From the NCBI GenBank assembly GCA_047626155.1, contig JBLHRR010000242.1:1-5139 (forward strand): a stretch of 5,139 nt of DNA, read 5' to 3'. The DNA is from CALGLS01 sp047626155. Its GTDB lineage: Bacteria > Bacteroidota > Bacteroidia > Chitinophagales > Saprospiraceae. A program made the position numbers and the translations under genes. Below, piece by piece: positions 1-5,139 of the stretch (position 1 is the first letter of the stretch; every line of letters starts with the position of its first letter). The notes under the pieces were generated by a model that was not told the DNA's origin, searched no databases, and worked only from the letters and a program-made list of their open reading frames with translations.

Positions 1-6
1 TGGCGT

Positions 7-83
7 TTTTGTTCCTGCTGCCGCCAAAAATCCTTTGCATAGCATCGCTACGGAAATTATTTTTGGCGGCAGCAGGGGCAAAA
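7..83. repeat. 77-base long imperfect palindrome (REP-like or small MITE-like element)
   Basis: Arms 14-31 and 59-76 are perfect 18-bp inverted complements with a GC-rich core (CTGCTGCCGCC / GGCGGCAGCAG) followed by A5/T5. The pairing continues outward to 7 and 83, broken only by two T/G positions that would be U-G wobbles in a plus-strand RNA. It also continues inward: 34-36 pairs with 54-56, 38 with 52, and 40-43 with 47-50 (TAGC/GCTA) around the triloop ATC. The whole 77 bases therefore fold as one rod. No U-run follows on either strand, so it is a poor intrinsic terminator. A dispersed palindromic repeat is the likeliest reading. I see no second copy and no target-site duplication in this window. 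The left edge is only 6 bases from the window start, so the element could be longer. Confidence 0.6.
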
Positions 84-127
84 CAAGACGGTCAGAAATC
101 TGGTTTTATTTTGTTCGCGTTCCTTAA

Positions 128-163
128 TTACGTGGTTGCTGAAAATATTCAGCAACCACGTAA
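128..163. terminator. Perfect 16-bp hairpin downstream of the symporter gene; possible terminator
   Basis: Bases 128-143 and 148-163 are perfect inverted complements (core ACGTGGTTGCTGAA / TTCAGCAACCACGT) around the loop AATA. The hairpin lies about 80 bases beyond the stop codon of the last operon gene, where a terminator would be expected. The 3' flank is not a clean U-run on either strand: plus reads AATTTATATT and minus reads TTAAGGAACG. Rho-independent termination is therefore plausible but unproven. A protein-binding palindrome or an RNA 3'-end stabiliser are alternatives. A weaker 7-bp stem, CAATCAC/GTGATTG (195-201 and 209-215), sits between it and the gene. Confidence 0.4.
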
Positions 164-241
164 ATTTATATTGACTTACGGGAGTAATATTGATCAATCA
201 CGCAATGAGTGATTGGCCTTACTACCGATTAAAAGATAGAA

Positions 242-1909
242 TTATCCCAACCCAAGCGGACTAAAGATGCCCCAAAGTATCAGAACCAAAATCACTAATA
301 CAATGGTCAATACGACATCGGTTGTCCATTTGAATGGCGTTGCTCTTGCTCCCTTTTGAAACGTAACTAGTTCCAAAGATGCTTCCGATTGAGGAGTACT
401 CAATTTACTCACTACCATCAAAAGAGCAGAACAGAACAGAAATAAGAACGCTGCAAAGTGTAAAAAATTAATCCCTAAGAAATACTCCAAAGCGCTACCC
501 TCTGCAACAACAATACTGTTGTTATTCGACATAAACTCCATCACGAGTCTAAAAATACCAATTACAAATCCTGTCCATAACGTAACAATTGCACCACGCG
601 CATTTATCCATTTGTAAAACAAGCCCAGTAAGAAGACCGACGCGATAGGTGGAGCAATGTAGGCCTGGACACTTTGTAGGTAGTGAAAAATGCCACCTCC
701 CATTAAGGCATTCATAAATGGTATCCACCCTAGGCTTACAAGGACTAAAATAATAGTTGCAATTCGCCCGAAACGGACCAAGTCCTTTTCAGATGCATTA
801 GGCCGGTATTTCTGGTAGAAATCGATTGTCAATAGTGTTGAGCTGGAATTAAAAGCAGAAGATAAGGAACTCATCAAGGCTGCCAACAAACCTGCTATTG
901 CAAACCCCTTTAACCCACTTGGCAAAAACTCCGTTATTAGTACAGGTAAAGCACTGTCTGCATTGTCCATAGAATAACTAATCATTCCTTTTTGCATCAA
1001 AGCGTAAGCAATCACGCCCGGAATGAAAAAGAGAAAGACAGGCAGCAACTTCAAGTAACCTGCAAACAAAGCACCCTTTCGGGCATTGTTAATGTCTTTG
1101 GCAGATAATACCCGCTGTACAATGAACTGGTCAGTGCACCAATACCAAATCCCCAAAATAGGCGCACCAAACAACATACCCGTCCAAGGGTATTCGGTAT
1201 CTTCCGTTGGCCGCCACAGATTGAAAAACTGGTCTACGGGAGGGTTGCCTTCCGTTAGAGAAGCCAACGAAATAGTACTAATCATCTCGCTCCAGCCACC
1301 CAGTTGGTACAGTCCAAAAATAGAAATGATGGCAGTTCCTATTATCAAGACAACGGCCTGAAGCATATCCGTATAGATCACAGCTTTTAGCCCACCAAGC
1401 ACGGTATAAAAGCCTGTTGCAACGACGGTCAGTACTGCCCCCGTCCAGAACGGGATTCCCAAAACTTCAAAAACCAGTGCTCCGGCAAAGATGATGAGTG
1501 AAATCTTTGTAATAACGTATGCTAGTATGGAGACGACCGATAAGTAATTACGACAAGCACTTGAATATCGTTTTTCCAGAAATTCAGGCATGGTGTAAAC
1601 TCCCGTGCGTAGATAAAATGGAACGAATACCCAACCAAGTAATATCAAAATCAGTGCAGCAATGATTTCAAAATTTGCCATTGGCATACTTGCTCTTGCG
1701 CCTGCTCCCGATACACCCAAGATGATCTCGGAACCAATGTTGGAGGCAAATAACGAAGCGCCAATAACCAACCAACCTTGATCTCTACCGGCTAAAAAAT
1801 AATCAACAGACGAGAAGGTCGAATCGCCCTTATTGGAGGAAGCCCACTTTGCAATCCACAATATTATGGCGAAGTAAGAGAATATAACTAAGTAGTCGAT
1901 AAAATTCAT
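242..1909 (-). CDS. Sodium/solute symporter, SGLT-like (SSS/SLC5 family)
   Basis: This 555-residue integral inner-membrane protein should couple inward sodium flow to uptake of a small polar solute; length is normal for SSS proteins (vSGLT is about 540). Motifs typical of sugar members are visible: LFASNIGSE (53-61), YTMPEFLEKRY (105-115), the family signature around YTVLGGLKAVIYTD (168-181), WYWCTDQFIVQR (255-266), GYLKLLP (284-290) and ALMSSLSSAFNSSST (344-358). By memory alignment to vSGLT, the sodium-site residues A55, I58, A344, S347 and S348 are kept. So are the substrate/gate positions E81, Y256, W257, K287 and Q412. The vSGLT Q69 and N260 positions appear as I62 and G253, so the substrate may not be galactose. 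It is the last gene of the operon, 8 bases after the Dabb gene. The first ATG fits the usual N-terminus and has no Shine-Dalgarno. Family is near certain; substrate is unknown. Confidence 0.95.
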   Translation of the reverse strand: MNFIDYLVIFSYFAIILWIAKWASSNKGDSTFSSVDYFLAGRDQGWLVIGASLFASNIGSEIILGVSGAGARASMPMANFEIIAALILILLGWVFVPFYLRTGVYTMPEFLEKRYSSACRNYLSVVSILAYVITKISLIIFAGALVFEVLGIPFWTGAVLTVVATGFYTVLGGLKAVIYTDMLQAVVLIIGTAIISIFGLYQLGGWSEMISTISLASLTEGNPPVDQFFNLWRPTEDTEYPWTGMLFGAPILGIWYWCTDQFIVQRVLSAKDINNARKGALFAGYLKLLPVFLFFIPGVIAYALMQKGMISYSMDNADSALPVLITEFLPSGLKGFAIAGLLAALMSSLSSAFNSSSTLLTIDFYQKYRPNASEKDLVRFGRIATIILVLVSLGWIPFMNALMGGGIFHYLQSVQAYIAPPIASVFLLGLFYKWINARGAIVTLWTGFVIGIFRLVMEFMSNNNSIVVAEGSALEYFLGINFLHFAAFLFLFCSALLMVVSKLSTPQSEASLELVTFQKGARATPFKWTTDVVLTIVLVILVLILWGIFSPLGLG

Positions 1910-1917
1910 AGTTCAAC

Positions 1918-2352
1918 TTATTTCGATGATGGATTGGTCCAGTAGTCTACGACAAAAACTTTTTCCACATGCGTTTGCAGACTTGCTACAAATGCCTGGT
2001 GTTGCGGGTGAGGTGTATAAACGGAGTCTCTGTCCTCTTCCGAATCAAAGGTCAACAGATAACAATGTGTGAAATCCTGGTGAAAATTTTCGGGGCTATC
2101 ATTGAGACCCCATTCAAAATCTTTGACAACAGGAATGGCCGTGGCCAATCTATTAAAAGATGCATTCAACCGAGCGACATCTTCGTCGCTAGACGCGTCG
2201 TTAAATTTAAAAATAACTAGGTGCCGGAGTAGTTTTTGGTTTTCTTCTGCCTTTTTCATTTTCGATTCTTTTCCATCTGCTACTTCCTTTGTTTGTGTGT
2301 CGACTTCTTTACCTGAAGTGAATTTGAGGCTCACAAAAATCAGGATGAACAT
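1918..2352 (-). CDS. Dabb-domain protein (stress-responsive alpha/beta-barrel family)
   Basis: Residues about 42-137 form a single Dabb ferredoxin-like domain. It starts LRHLVIFKF (42-50) and contains FEWGLNDSPE (79-88), FTH (94-96), the HPQH element (115-118) and a closing strand VFVVDYW (132-138). Family members dimerise into a small barrel. Some act in stress responses and a few as polyketide-type cyclases, but most, including those in catabolic operons, have no known activity. Residues 1-41 are not part of the fold: MFILIFVSL is hydrophobic and about 30 charged linker residues follow. An in-frame TAG lies three codons upstream, so this ATG is the longest available start. M32 (base 2259) would give a compact 113-residue cytoplasmic form. 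The stop is 8 bases from the symporter start, implying co-transcription. Family is confident; start and location are not. Confidence 0.88.
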   Translation of the reverse strand: MFILIFVSLKFTSGKEVDTQTKEVADGKESKMKKAEENQKLLRHLVIFKFNDASSDEDVARLNASFNRLATAIPVVKDFEWGLNDSPENFHQDFTHCYLLTFDSEEDRDSVYTPHPQHQAFVASLQTHVEKVFVVDYWTNPSSK

Positions 2353-2387
2353 CAGTAACTATTTTTGGATGATCATTCTTTTTTTTT
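2350..2387 (-). other. Apparent former start and signal-peptide head of the Dabb gene, split by TAG
   Basis: Upstream of the annotated Dabb start, in the same frame, lies ATG at 2376-2374, preceded by an A9 run (2387-2379) then GA, the A-rich leader style favoured in Bacteroidota. It reads M-I-I-Q-K, then TAG (2361-2359), then L-L, then the annotated MFILIFVSL. Joined across the stop this would be a basic n-region plus an LLMFILIFVSL hydrophobic core, a much better signal peptide than the downstream start alone gives. The stop is one base from Lys, Gln, Glu, Tyr, Leu, Ser or Trp codons. It may be a real mutation, a sequencing error or chance. Confidence 0.4.
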
Positions 2388-2422
2388 AATTAAGGGACGT
2401 GAAATAGTTTTGAAGTGCCTTA

Positions 2423-3217
2423 TTAGATTATTCCACCCATGCTACCGCCATCTAATTTGATAGCGGATCCATTGGTAGCAATAGCAATGGGACTTGCGAA
2501 ATACACAATTGTATTTGCAATTTCTTCCACACTTGCAAAGCGTTGCAGCAAGGAATTCGGTCGTGCTTCACTAAAAAAATCGGCCTCCACCTCGGAAGTC
2601 GTTTTCTTATTCGACCTGGCAAGATCTAATAAGAATTGCTCCGCACCTTCCGTCATGGTAGAACCAGGAATAACCGAATTCACGGTTACGCTACTGCCTT
2701 TGGTTAATTGTGCTAAACCTCTCGAAATGGCTAAAACTGCTGTTTTAGTGCTGCTGTAAGCAATCAAATCAGCAGGAACTAAAGTGGCACATTCACTTGA
2801 AACAAAGAGAATTCGACCCCAGTTTTTTTCTAGCATTTTTGGCAAAAGATACCTCGATAATCGAACGCCACTCATGACGTTCACCTCGAAGTGCCTGTTC
2901 CAGTCGTCATCCGTTGTGTCAAAAAATGATTTGGCCGTATAGATTCCGACATTGTTGATTAGAATATCTATTTCGGGCAGCTTTTCAATCAAAGATTCGA
3001 CCTCTTCTGCTTTGGAAAAGTCGCTAGCAGCGCCTTCTATTTTTCCGTTAGGAAAATCTGCTTTAAGCTGGTGAACTGCTCTCGCAACAGACTCTTCCGT
3101 TCGACCATTTATGCAAACAGATGCCCCTTCCTTTAGAAAGGTTCTGGCGACACTAAATCCAATCCCAGAAGTAGAACCACTAATGAATACTGTCTTTCCT
3201 TTCAGTTGTAAATCCAT
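2423..3217 (-). CDS. Short-chain dehydrogenase/reductase (classical SDR)
   Basis: A 264-residue cytoplasmic NAD(P)-dependent oxidoreductase of classical SDR length with all core motifs in order: the Rossmann glycine motif GSTSGIG (14-20), INGR (36-39), whose R39 suggests NADP(H), D66 at the adenine contact, NNVG (88-91, usually NNAG), N113, S141, and YSSTK (154-158) with catalytic Y154 and K158. PG (184-185) follows, then a longer substrate loop at about 189-222, then the C-terminal KLDGGSMGG. The closest-looking named activities are 3-oxoacyl-ACP reductase and sugar or polyol dehydrogenases, but sequence does not settle the substrate. It starts 6 bases after the dioxygenase gene stops, so the two are surely co-transcribed. 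The likely role is to oxidise the alcohol made by the dioxygenase or to reduce a related ketone. No Shine-Dalgarno is seen. The N-terminus MDLQLKGKTVFISG is standard, which fixes the start. Confidence 0.93.
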   Translation of the reverse strand: MDLQLKGKTVFISGSTSGIGFSVARTFLKEGASVCINGRTEESVARAVHQLKADFPNGKIEGAASDFSKAEEVESLIEKLPEIDILINNVGIYTAKSFFDTTDDDWNRHFEVNVMSGVRLSRYLLPKMLEKNWGRILFVSSECATLVPADLIAYSSTKTAVLAISRGLAQLTKGSSVTVNSVIPGSTMTEGAEQFLLDLARSNKKTTSEVEADFFSEARPNSLLQRFASVEEIANTIVYFASPIAIATNGSAIKLDGGSMGGII

Positions 3218-3223
3218 GCTAAG

Positions 3224-4183
3224 TTACCATTTTTTTAAGCCTAATAATTTCTCACCCAGAACCGACAACTCGGCCTTGTCATATTTTTCTTGCTCCCAAT
3301 TTCTAGGGTCACCAGCAAAAGCAAAACCTTCTGGAGAGATGCGTTTTTCCCAGGAATTAACACGCCATTCTTTTAGTTCTTCGTTGCTTTCCTGAGCCGG
3401 TGCCATGGATATGTACTGTGCAATTCTTAATTTATCCTCTGAACGGTTGGGGCGAATGCCATGTGGTTCAGAGCTGTTGAAAATCAGTAAGTCGCCTGCC
3501 TCCATTGGCACTTTTACAATTTTGTCTTCTAGCCCGGTGGTATCTGGTTTGAAGTGATTCCTATCTTCAGGCTGTGTCAGTTTCCAAGTGTCATAATTTT
3601 TAAACAACCACGGAATACACTGAAAGCCTCCCGTATCCTCATCTTGATCTGCTAAGGCCAACACTCCTTGTACATTTTGCGGCTTGGTTTCTGGGTCATA
3701 ATCCCAATGGATAAAACCTTTGTACTCAGATCCAGAAGGCATAGGGAAGTTTAAGTTGGCCCGGTCAATCGTCACCCATAATTTTTCAGTCCCCCAAATA
3801 TCTACAAAGGCATCATATACTTTTTCCATCTGCCGATTATTCCAAAGGTGTTGGTTGTTGTAGACTTCCACCATACCCGTTCCGACCAGTTCTTTCATTT
3901 CCATTTTAGCACGAGGGGGCGTGTACCACGTTTCCTTATTACCAGCATCTTTTTCTTCAAATTCCCAAAGGAAATTAGCCGTTCGTTCTGCTTGTTCCCG
4001 GGGAACTGCGTTTTTAATCACCACATAACCGTACTCTTTCCAAAAGTTCCACTGCTCTATTGTCAGCACTCTGAGCGTATCTGCTGTAGCTGTTGTCCTT
4101 AAGGCTACGTCGCTGTTTTTTGAGGTAGAAGGGTTTCCTGGAATGTTTTCGTGTTGATTGTTTGGAGTCGTATTAGCCAGCAT
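3224..4183 (-). CDS. Phytanoyl-CoA dioxygenase (PhyH) family Fe(II)/2-oxoglutarate oxygenase
   Basis: A 319-residue soluble, probably cytoplasmic, non-haem iron enzyme. The facial triad is visible: H159 and D161 in HWDYD (159-163), and H241 in SSEPHGIRPNR (237-247). R253, 12 residues after H241, is the likely 2-oxoglutarate anchor, with R247 as an alternative. Because D161 is present rather than Ala or Gly, it should be a hydroxylase-type enzyme, not a halogenase of the SyrB2 kind. The family signature EQWNFWKEYGYVVIKNAV (43-60) opens the domain, and GDLLIF (230-235) precedes the distal histidine. Residues 1-36 are Asn/Thr/Ser-rich and look disordered; no signal peptide is seen. Family substrates range from phytanoyl-CoA to ectoine and natural products, so this one cannot be named. 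It is the first gene of the operon, facing the AraC regulator across 160 bases. The start is the only ATG ahead of the conserved region. Confidence 0.92.
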   Translation of the reverse strand: MLANTTPNNQHENIPGNPSTSKNSDVALRTTATADTLRVLTIEQWNFWKEYGYVVIKNAVPREQAERTANFLWEFEEKDAGNKETWYTPPRAKMEMKELVGTGMVEVYNNQHLWNNRQMEKVYDAFVDIWGTEKLWVTIDRANLNFPMPSGSEYKGFIHWDYDPETKPQNVQGVLALADQDEDTGGFQCIPWLFKNYDTWKLTQPEDRNHFKPDTTGLEDKIVKVPMEAGDLLIFNSSEPHGIRPNRSEDKLRIAQYISMAPAQESNEELKEWRVNSWEKRISPEGFAFAGDPRNWEQEKYDKAELSVLGEKLLGLKKW

Positions 4184-4266
4184 CAGTTAGTTCTTTTGAA
4201 GAGTGACGATTTTTCTCGTTTTAGATAACACTGCAAAGTTCGGAGATTATGTCGCCGAAAATTTCA

Positions 4267-4300
4267 CAAAAATTAGCAACAACTTGAACAATATTGACAA
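4267..4300 (-). promoter_or_regulatory. Candidate Bacteroidota-type promoter for the PhyH operon
   Basis: Read on the minus strand, TTG (4300-4298) is followed after 22 bases by TAATTTTTG (4275-4267). This matches the Bacteroidota -33 TTG / -7 TAnnTTTG pattern except for one extra T. Transcription would begin near 4262, giving an untranslated leader of about 80 bases before the dioxygenase start at 4183. This is a pattern match by eye only. Confidence 0.35.
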
Positions 4301-4327
4301 TACATGTGGCTTTAGGTTATTTTTTTG
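4294..4327 (+). promoter_or_regulatory. Candidate promoter for the AraC regulator gene
   Basis: TTGACA (4294-4299) is followed 18 bases later by TATTTT (4318-4323), inside TATTTTTTTG (4318-4327). This is a loose fit both to a sigma70-type -35/-10 pair and to the Bacteroidota -33/-7 arrangement. Its upstream box uses the same bases as the -33 box of the opposing candidate promoter (TTGTCA on the minus strand), so the two divergent promoters would overlap and compete. The leader before the ATG at 4344 would be very short. Confidence 0.35.
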
Positions 4328-4348
4328 TTCATTTTTGTGAAAAATGAA
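4328..4348 (+). promoter_or_regulatory. Hairpin/palindrome covering the AraC start codon
   Basis: TTCATTTTT (4328-4336) and AAAAATGAA (4340-4348) are a perfect 9-bp inverted repeat around GTG, and the right arm contains the ATG at 4344-4346. As RNA it would hide the start codon in a weak, A/U-rich stem. As DNA it is a 21-base palindrome that a dimeric protein could bind to block its own gene. Either is only a suggestion. Confidence 0.35.
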
Positions 4349-5139
4349 AATCCAACTTGAATCCATCACCAGACAGGACAGGTCATTTAGCATGATGTTT
4401 AATCCCCGGCTAAGTGATTTATTTTATTGGCACTTTCATCCTGAGTATGAACTAGTCTACATCGAAGGTGCAACAGGAACCCGGCACATAGGAGAACACA
4501 TCTCTACCTATGAGGGGAGTGATTTAGCTTTGATAGGTCCGAATATTCCTCACTTAAACTTCGACTACGGAGTCGAGACAGATTATCGAGAAGTAGTGGT
4601 TCATTTCAAGAAGGAATTTATTGAAAAGCACTTTCATGGCGTACCCGAATTATCTCCAATCAACAAGCTTTTTGAAAAATCTAAACAGGGCTTAGCTTTT
4701 AACGGGAAGATTAAAAAGCAAATTGGAGAGAGAATATTCAACCTGGAAAAAGCGGATCCCTTTCATCAGTACCTTCAAATAGTTGAAATTTTGCAGCTAC
4801 TGGCAGATGTTCCAGATGTTGATTTACTACATGAACAGCCTTATCGCAATAAATTTAGCGAAAGAGACCAGGGGCGGTTAAGGAGTATCTACGCTTTTGT
4901 GGATAATAATTACCATCAAAAAATAAAGCTAAGCGAAGTAGCAGCGATTAGCAATATGACAAAAGAAGCTTTTTGTAGATATTTTAAAAAGGCGAGCAGC
5001 TATACGTTTATTGAATTTTTAAACCGGTACCGGATAAGTCAATCGAAGCGCCTTTTAATGTCTGGAAAGAGTGTGAGTGATGCCTGTTATCAAACAGGAT
5101 TTGAAAGTCTTTCTTATTTCAACCGTACTTTTAAAAACG
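4344..5139 (+). CDS. AraC/XylS-family transcriptional regulator, 3' end cut by window
   Basis: 265 codons are present and the frame is still open at the window end; about 15-30 residues are probably missing. Residues about 20-100 form a cupin-like sensor domain with HFHPEYELVYIEG (30-42; H30, H32 and E36) and PNIPHLNF (66-73; H70), the region that binds the effector in this family. After a linker, two helix-turn-helix units follow: the first around KLSEVAAISNMTKEAFCRYF (195-214) and the second from SVSDACYQTGFESLSYFNRTF (243-263), the AraC C-terminal signature. An in-frame TGA at 4338-4340 makes 4344 the earliest ATG. The MKIQLESIT start looks native; M17/M18 are less likely. It faces the PhyH operon head to head, so it probably controls that operon, usually as a ligand-dependent activator. 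The effector is unknown, plausibly the symporter's substrate or a product of the pathway. Confidence 0.93.
   Translation, partial: MKIQLESITRQDRSFSMMFNPRLSDLFYWHFHPEYELVYIEGATGTRHIGEHISTYEGSDLALIGPNIPHLNFDYGVETDYREVVVHFKKEFIEKHFHGVPELSPINKLFEKSKQGLAFNGKIKKQIGERIFNLEKADPFHQYLQIVEILQLLADVPDVDLLHEQPYRNKFSERDQGRLRSIYAFVDNNYHQKIKLSEVAAISNMTKEAFCRYFKKASSYTFIEFLNRYRISQSKRLLMSGKSVSDACYQTGFESLSYFNRTFKN

Larger units (their letters stand above)
4262..4342. repeat. Widely spaced 12-bp inverted repeat in the divergent control region, with a tandem half-site
   Basis: TTTCACAAAAAT (4262-4273) and ATTTTTGTGAAA (4331-4342) are exact inverted complements separated by 57 bases, centred near 4302 between the two candidate promoters. 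The right copy is also the second unit of a tandem 10-bp direct repeat: TTTTTGTTCA (4322-4331) and TTTTTGTGAA (4332-4341), 8 of 10 identical. One helical turn apart is the spacing typical of AraC-family half-sites. This is a candidate operator set for the adjacent regulator. A/T-richness raises the chance of coincidence, but a 12-bp exact match with GTG/CAC inside is not trivial. Confidence 0.45.

Noticed and set aside
189..198. ATTGATCAAT 10-base palindrome
   Set aside because: Short and A/T-rich, with no second copy or adjacent promoter; expected by chance.
9..212. 67-codon open frame on the plus strand
   Set aside because: It starts at TTG, runs straight through the two palindromes, shows no recognisable domain, and its composition follows the inverted repeats rather than a protein.
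1086..1361. Plus-strand open frame of 91 codons
   Set aside because: It lies wholly inside the symporter gene on the opposite strand, which has strong family motifs there; it is an antisense shadow.
1969..2389. Two plus-strand open frames (83 and 95 codons) opposite the Dabb gene
   Set aside because: The minus-strand reading carries a clear Dabb domain; the plus-strand products match nothing and overlap each other.
2353..2422. Internal promoter or terminator between the SDR and Dabb genes
   Set aside because: Apart from the A9 run and the split start, this 70-base gap has no hairpin and no TTG / TAnnTTTG pair at proper spacing, so I see no support for separate transcription.
2439..2759. Plus-strand 106-codon frame, with a similar one at 3111-3395
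   Set aside because: Both are antisense to the SDR gene or the SDR/PhyH junction and show no domain.
3848..4102. Plus-strand 84-codon frame
   Set aside because: It is antisense to the N-terminal half of the PhyH gene, has Phe/His/Cys-rich random composition and no family resemblance.
4289..4296. CAATATTG palindrome as a separate operator
   Set aside because: Eight A/T-rich bases is too short to stand alone by chance arguments; it is noted only as part of the shared promoter core.
1..5139. CRISPR array, tRNA, rRNA or insertion sequence
   Set aside because: No regularly spaced repeats, cloverleaf, rRNA-like segments or transposase-like reading frames were found on either strand.

Overview
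The window looks like chromosomal DNA of a Bacteroidota bacterium, possibly a marine or Saprospiria/Cytophagia-type lineage; that finer placement is inference. Grounds: AT-rich genes, no Shine-Dalgarno sequence before any start, A/T-rich leaders, a candidate TAnnTTTG-like -7 element, and an AraC regulator with the HFHPEYELVYI-type cupin start that I associate with this phylum.

Layout: (1) 1-241 is non-coding. It holds a 77-base, GC-cored long palindrome (7-83) and a second hairpin with a perfect 16-bp stem (128-163). (2) 242-4183 is a four-gene block on the minus strand. In transcription order it encodes a phytanoyl-CoA-dioxygenase-family Fe(II)/2-oxoglutarate enzyme (4183 to 3224), a short-chain dehydrogenase/reductase (3217 to 2423), a small Dabb-domain protein (2352 to 1918) and an SGLT-type sodium/solute symporter (1909 to 242). 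Gaps are 6, 70 and 8 bases, so it is very probably one operon. (3) 4184-4343 is a 160-base divergent control region with a 12-bp inverted repeat, two overlapping candidate promoters and a hairpin over the regulator's start codon. (4) 4344-5139 is an AraC-family regulator on the plus strand, cut by the window end within its second DNA-binding helix-turn-helix.

Reading as a system (inference): the AraC protein senses a small molecule and controls the divergent operon. The symporter imports a polar, sugar-like or related substrate with sodium. The dioxygenase hydroxylates it or a downstream intermediate, the SDR interconverts the alcohol and the carbonyl, and the Dabb protein assists in an unknown way. 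The substrate cannot be named from sequence. I know of no described pathway made of exactly this gene set, so the cassette is the most interesting item here. Second come the symmetric divergent promoter region and an in-frame stop that seems to split the Dabb gene's signal sequence.
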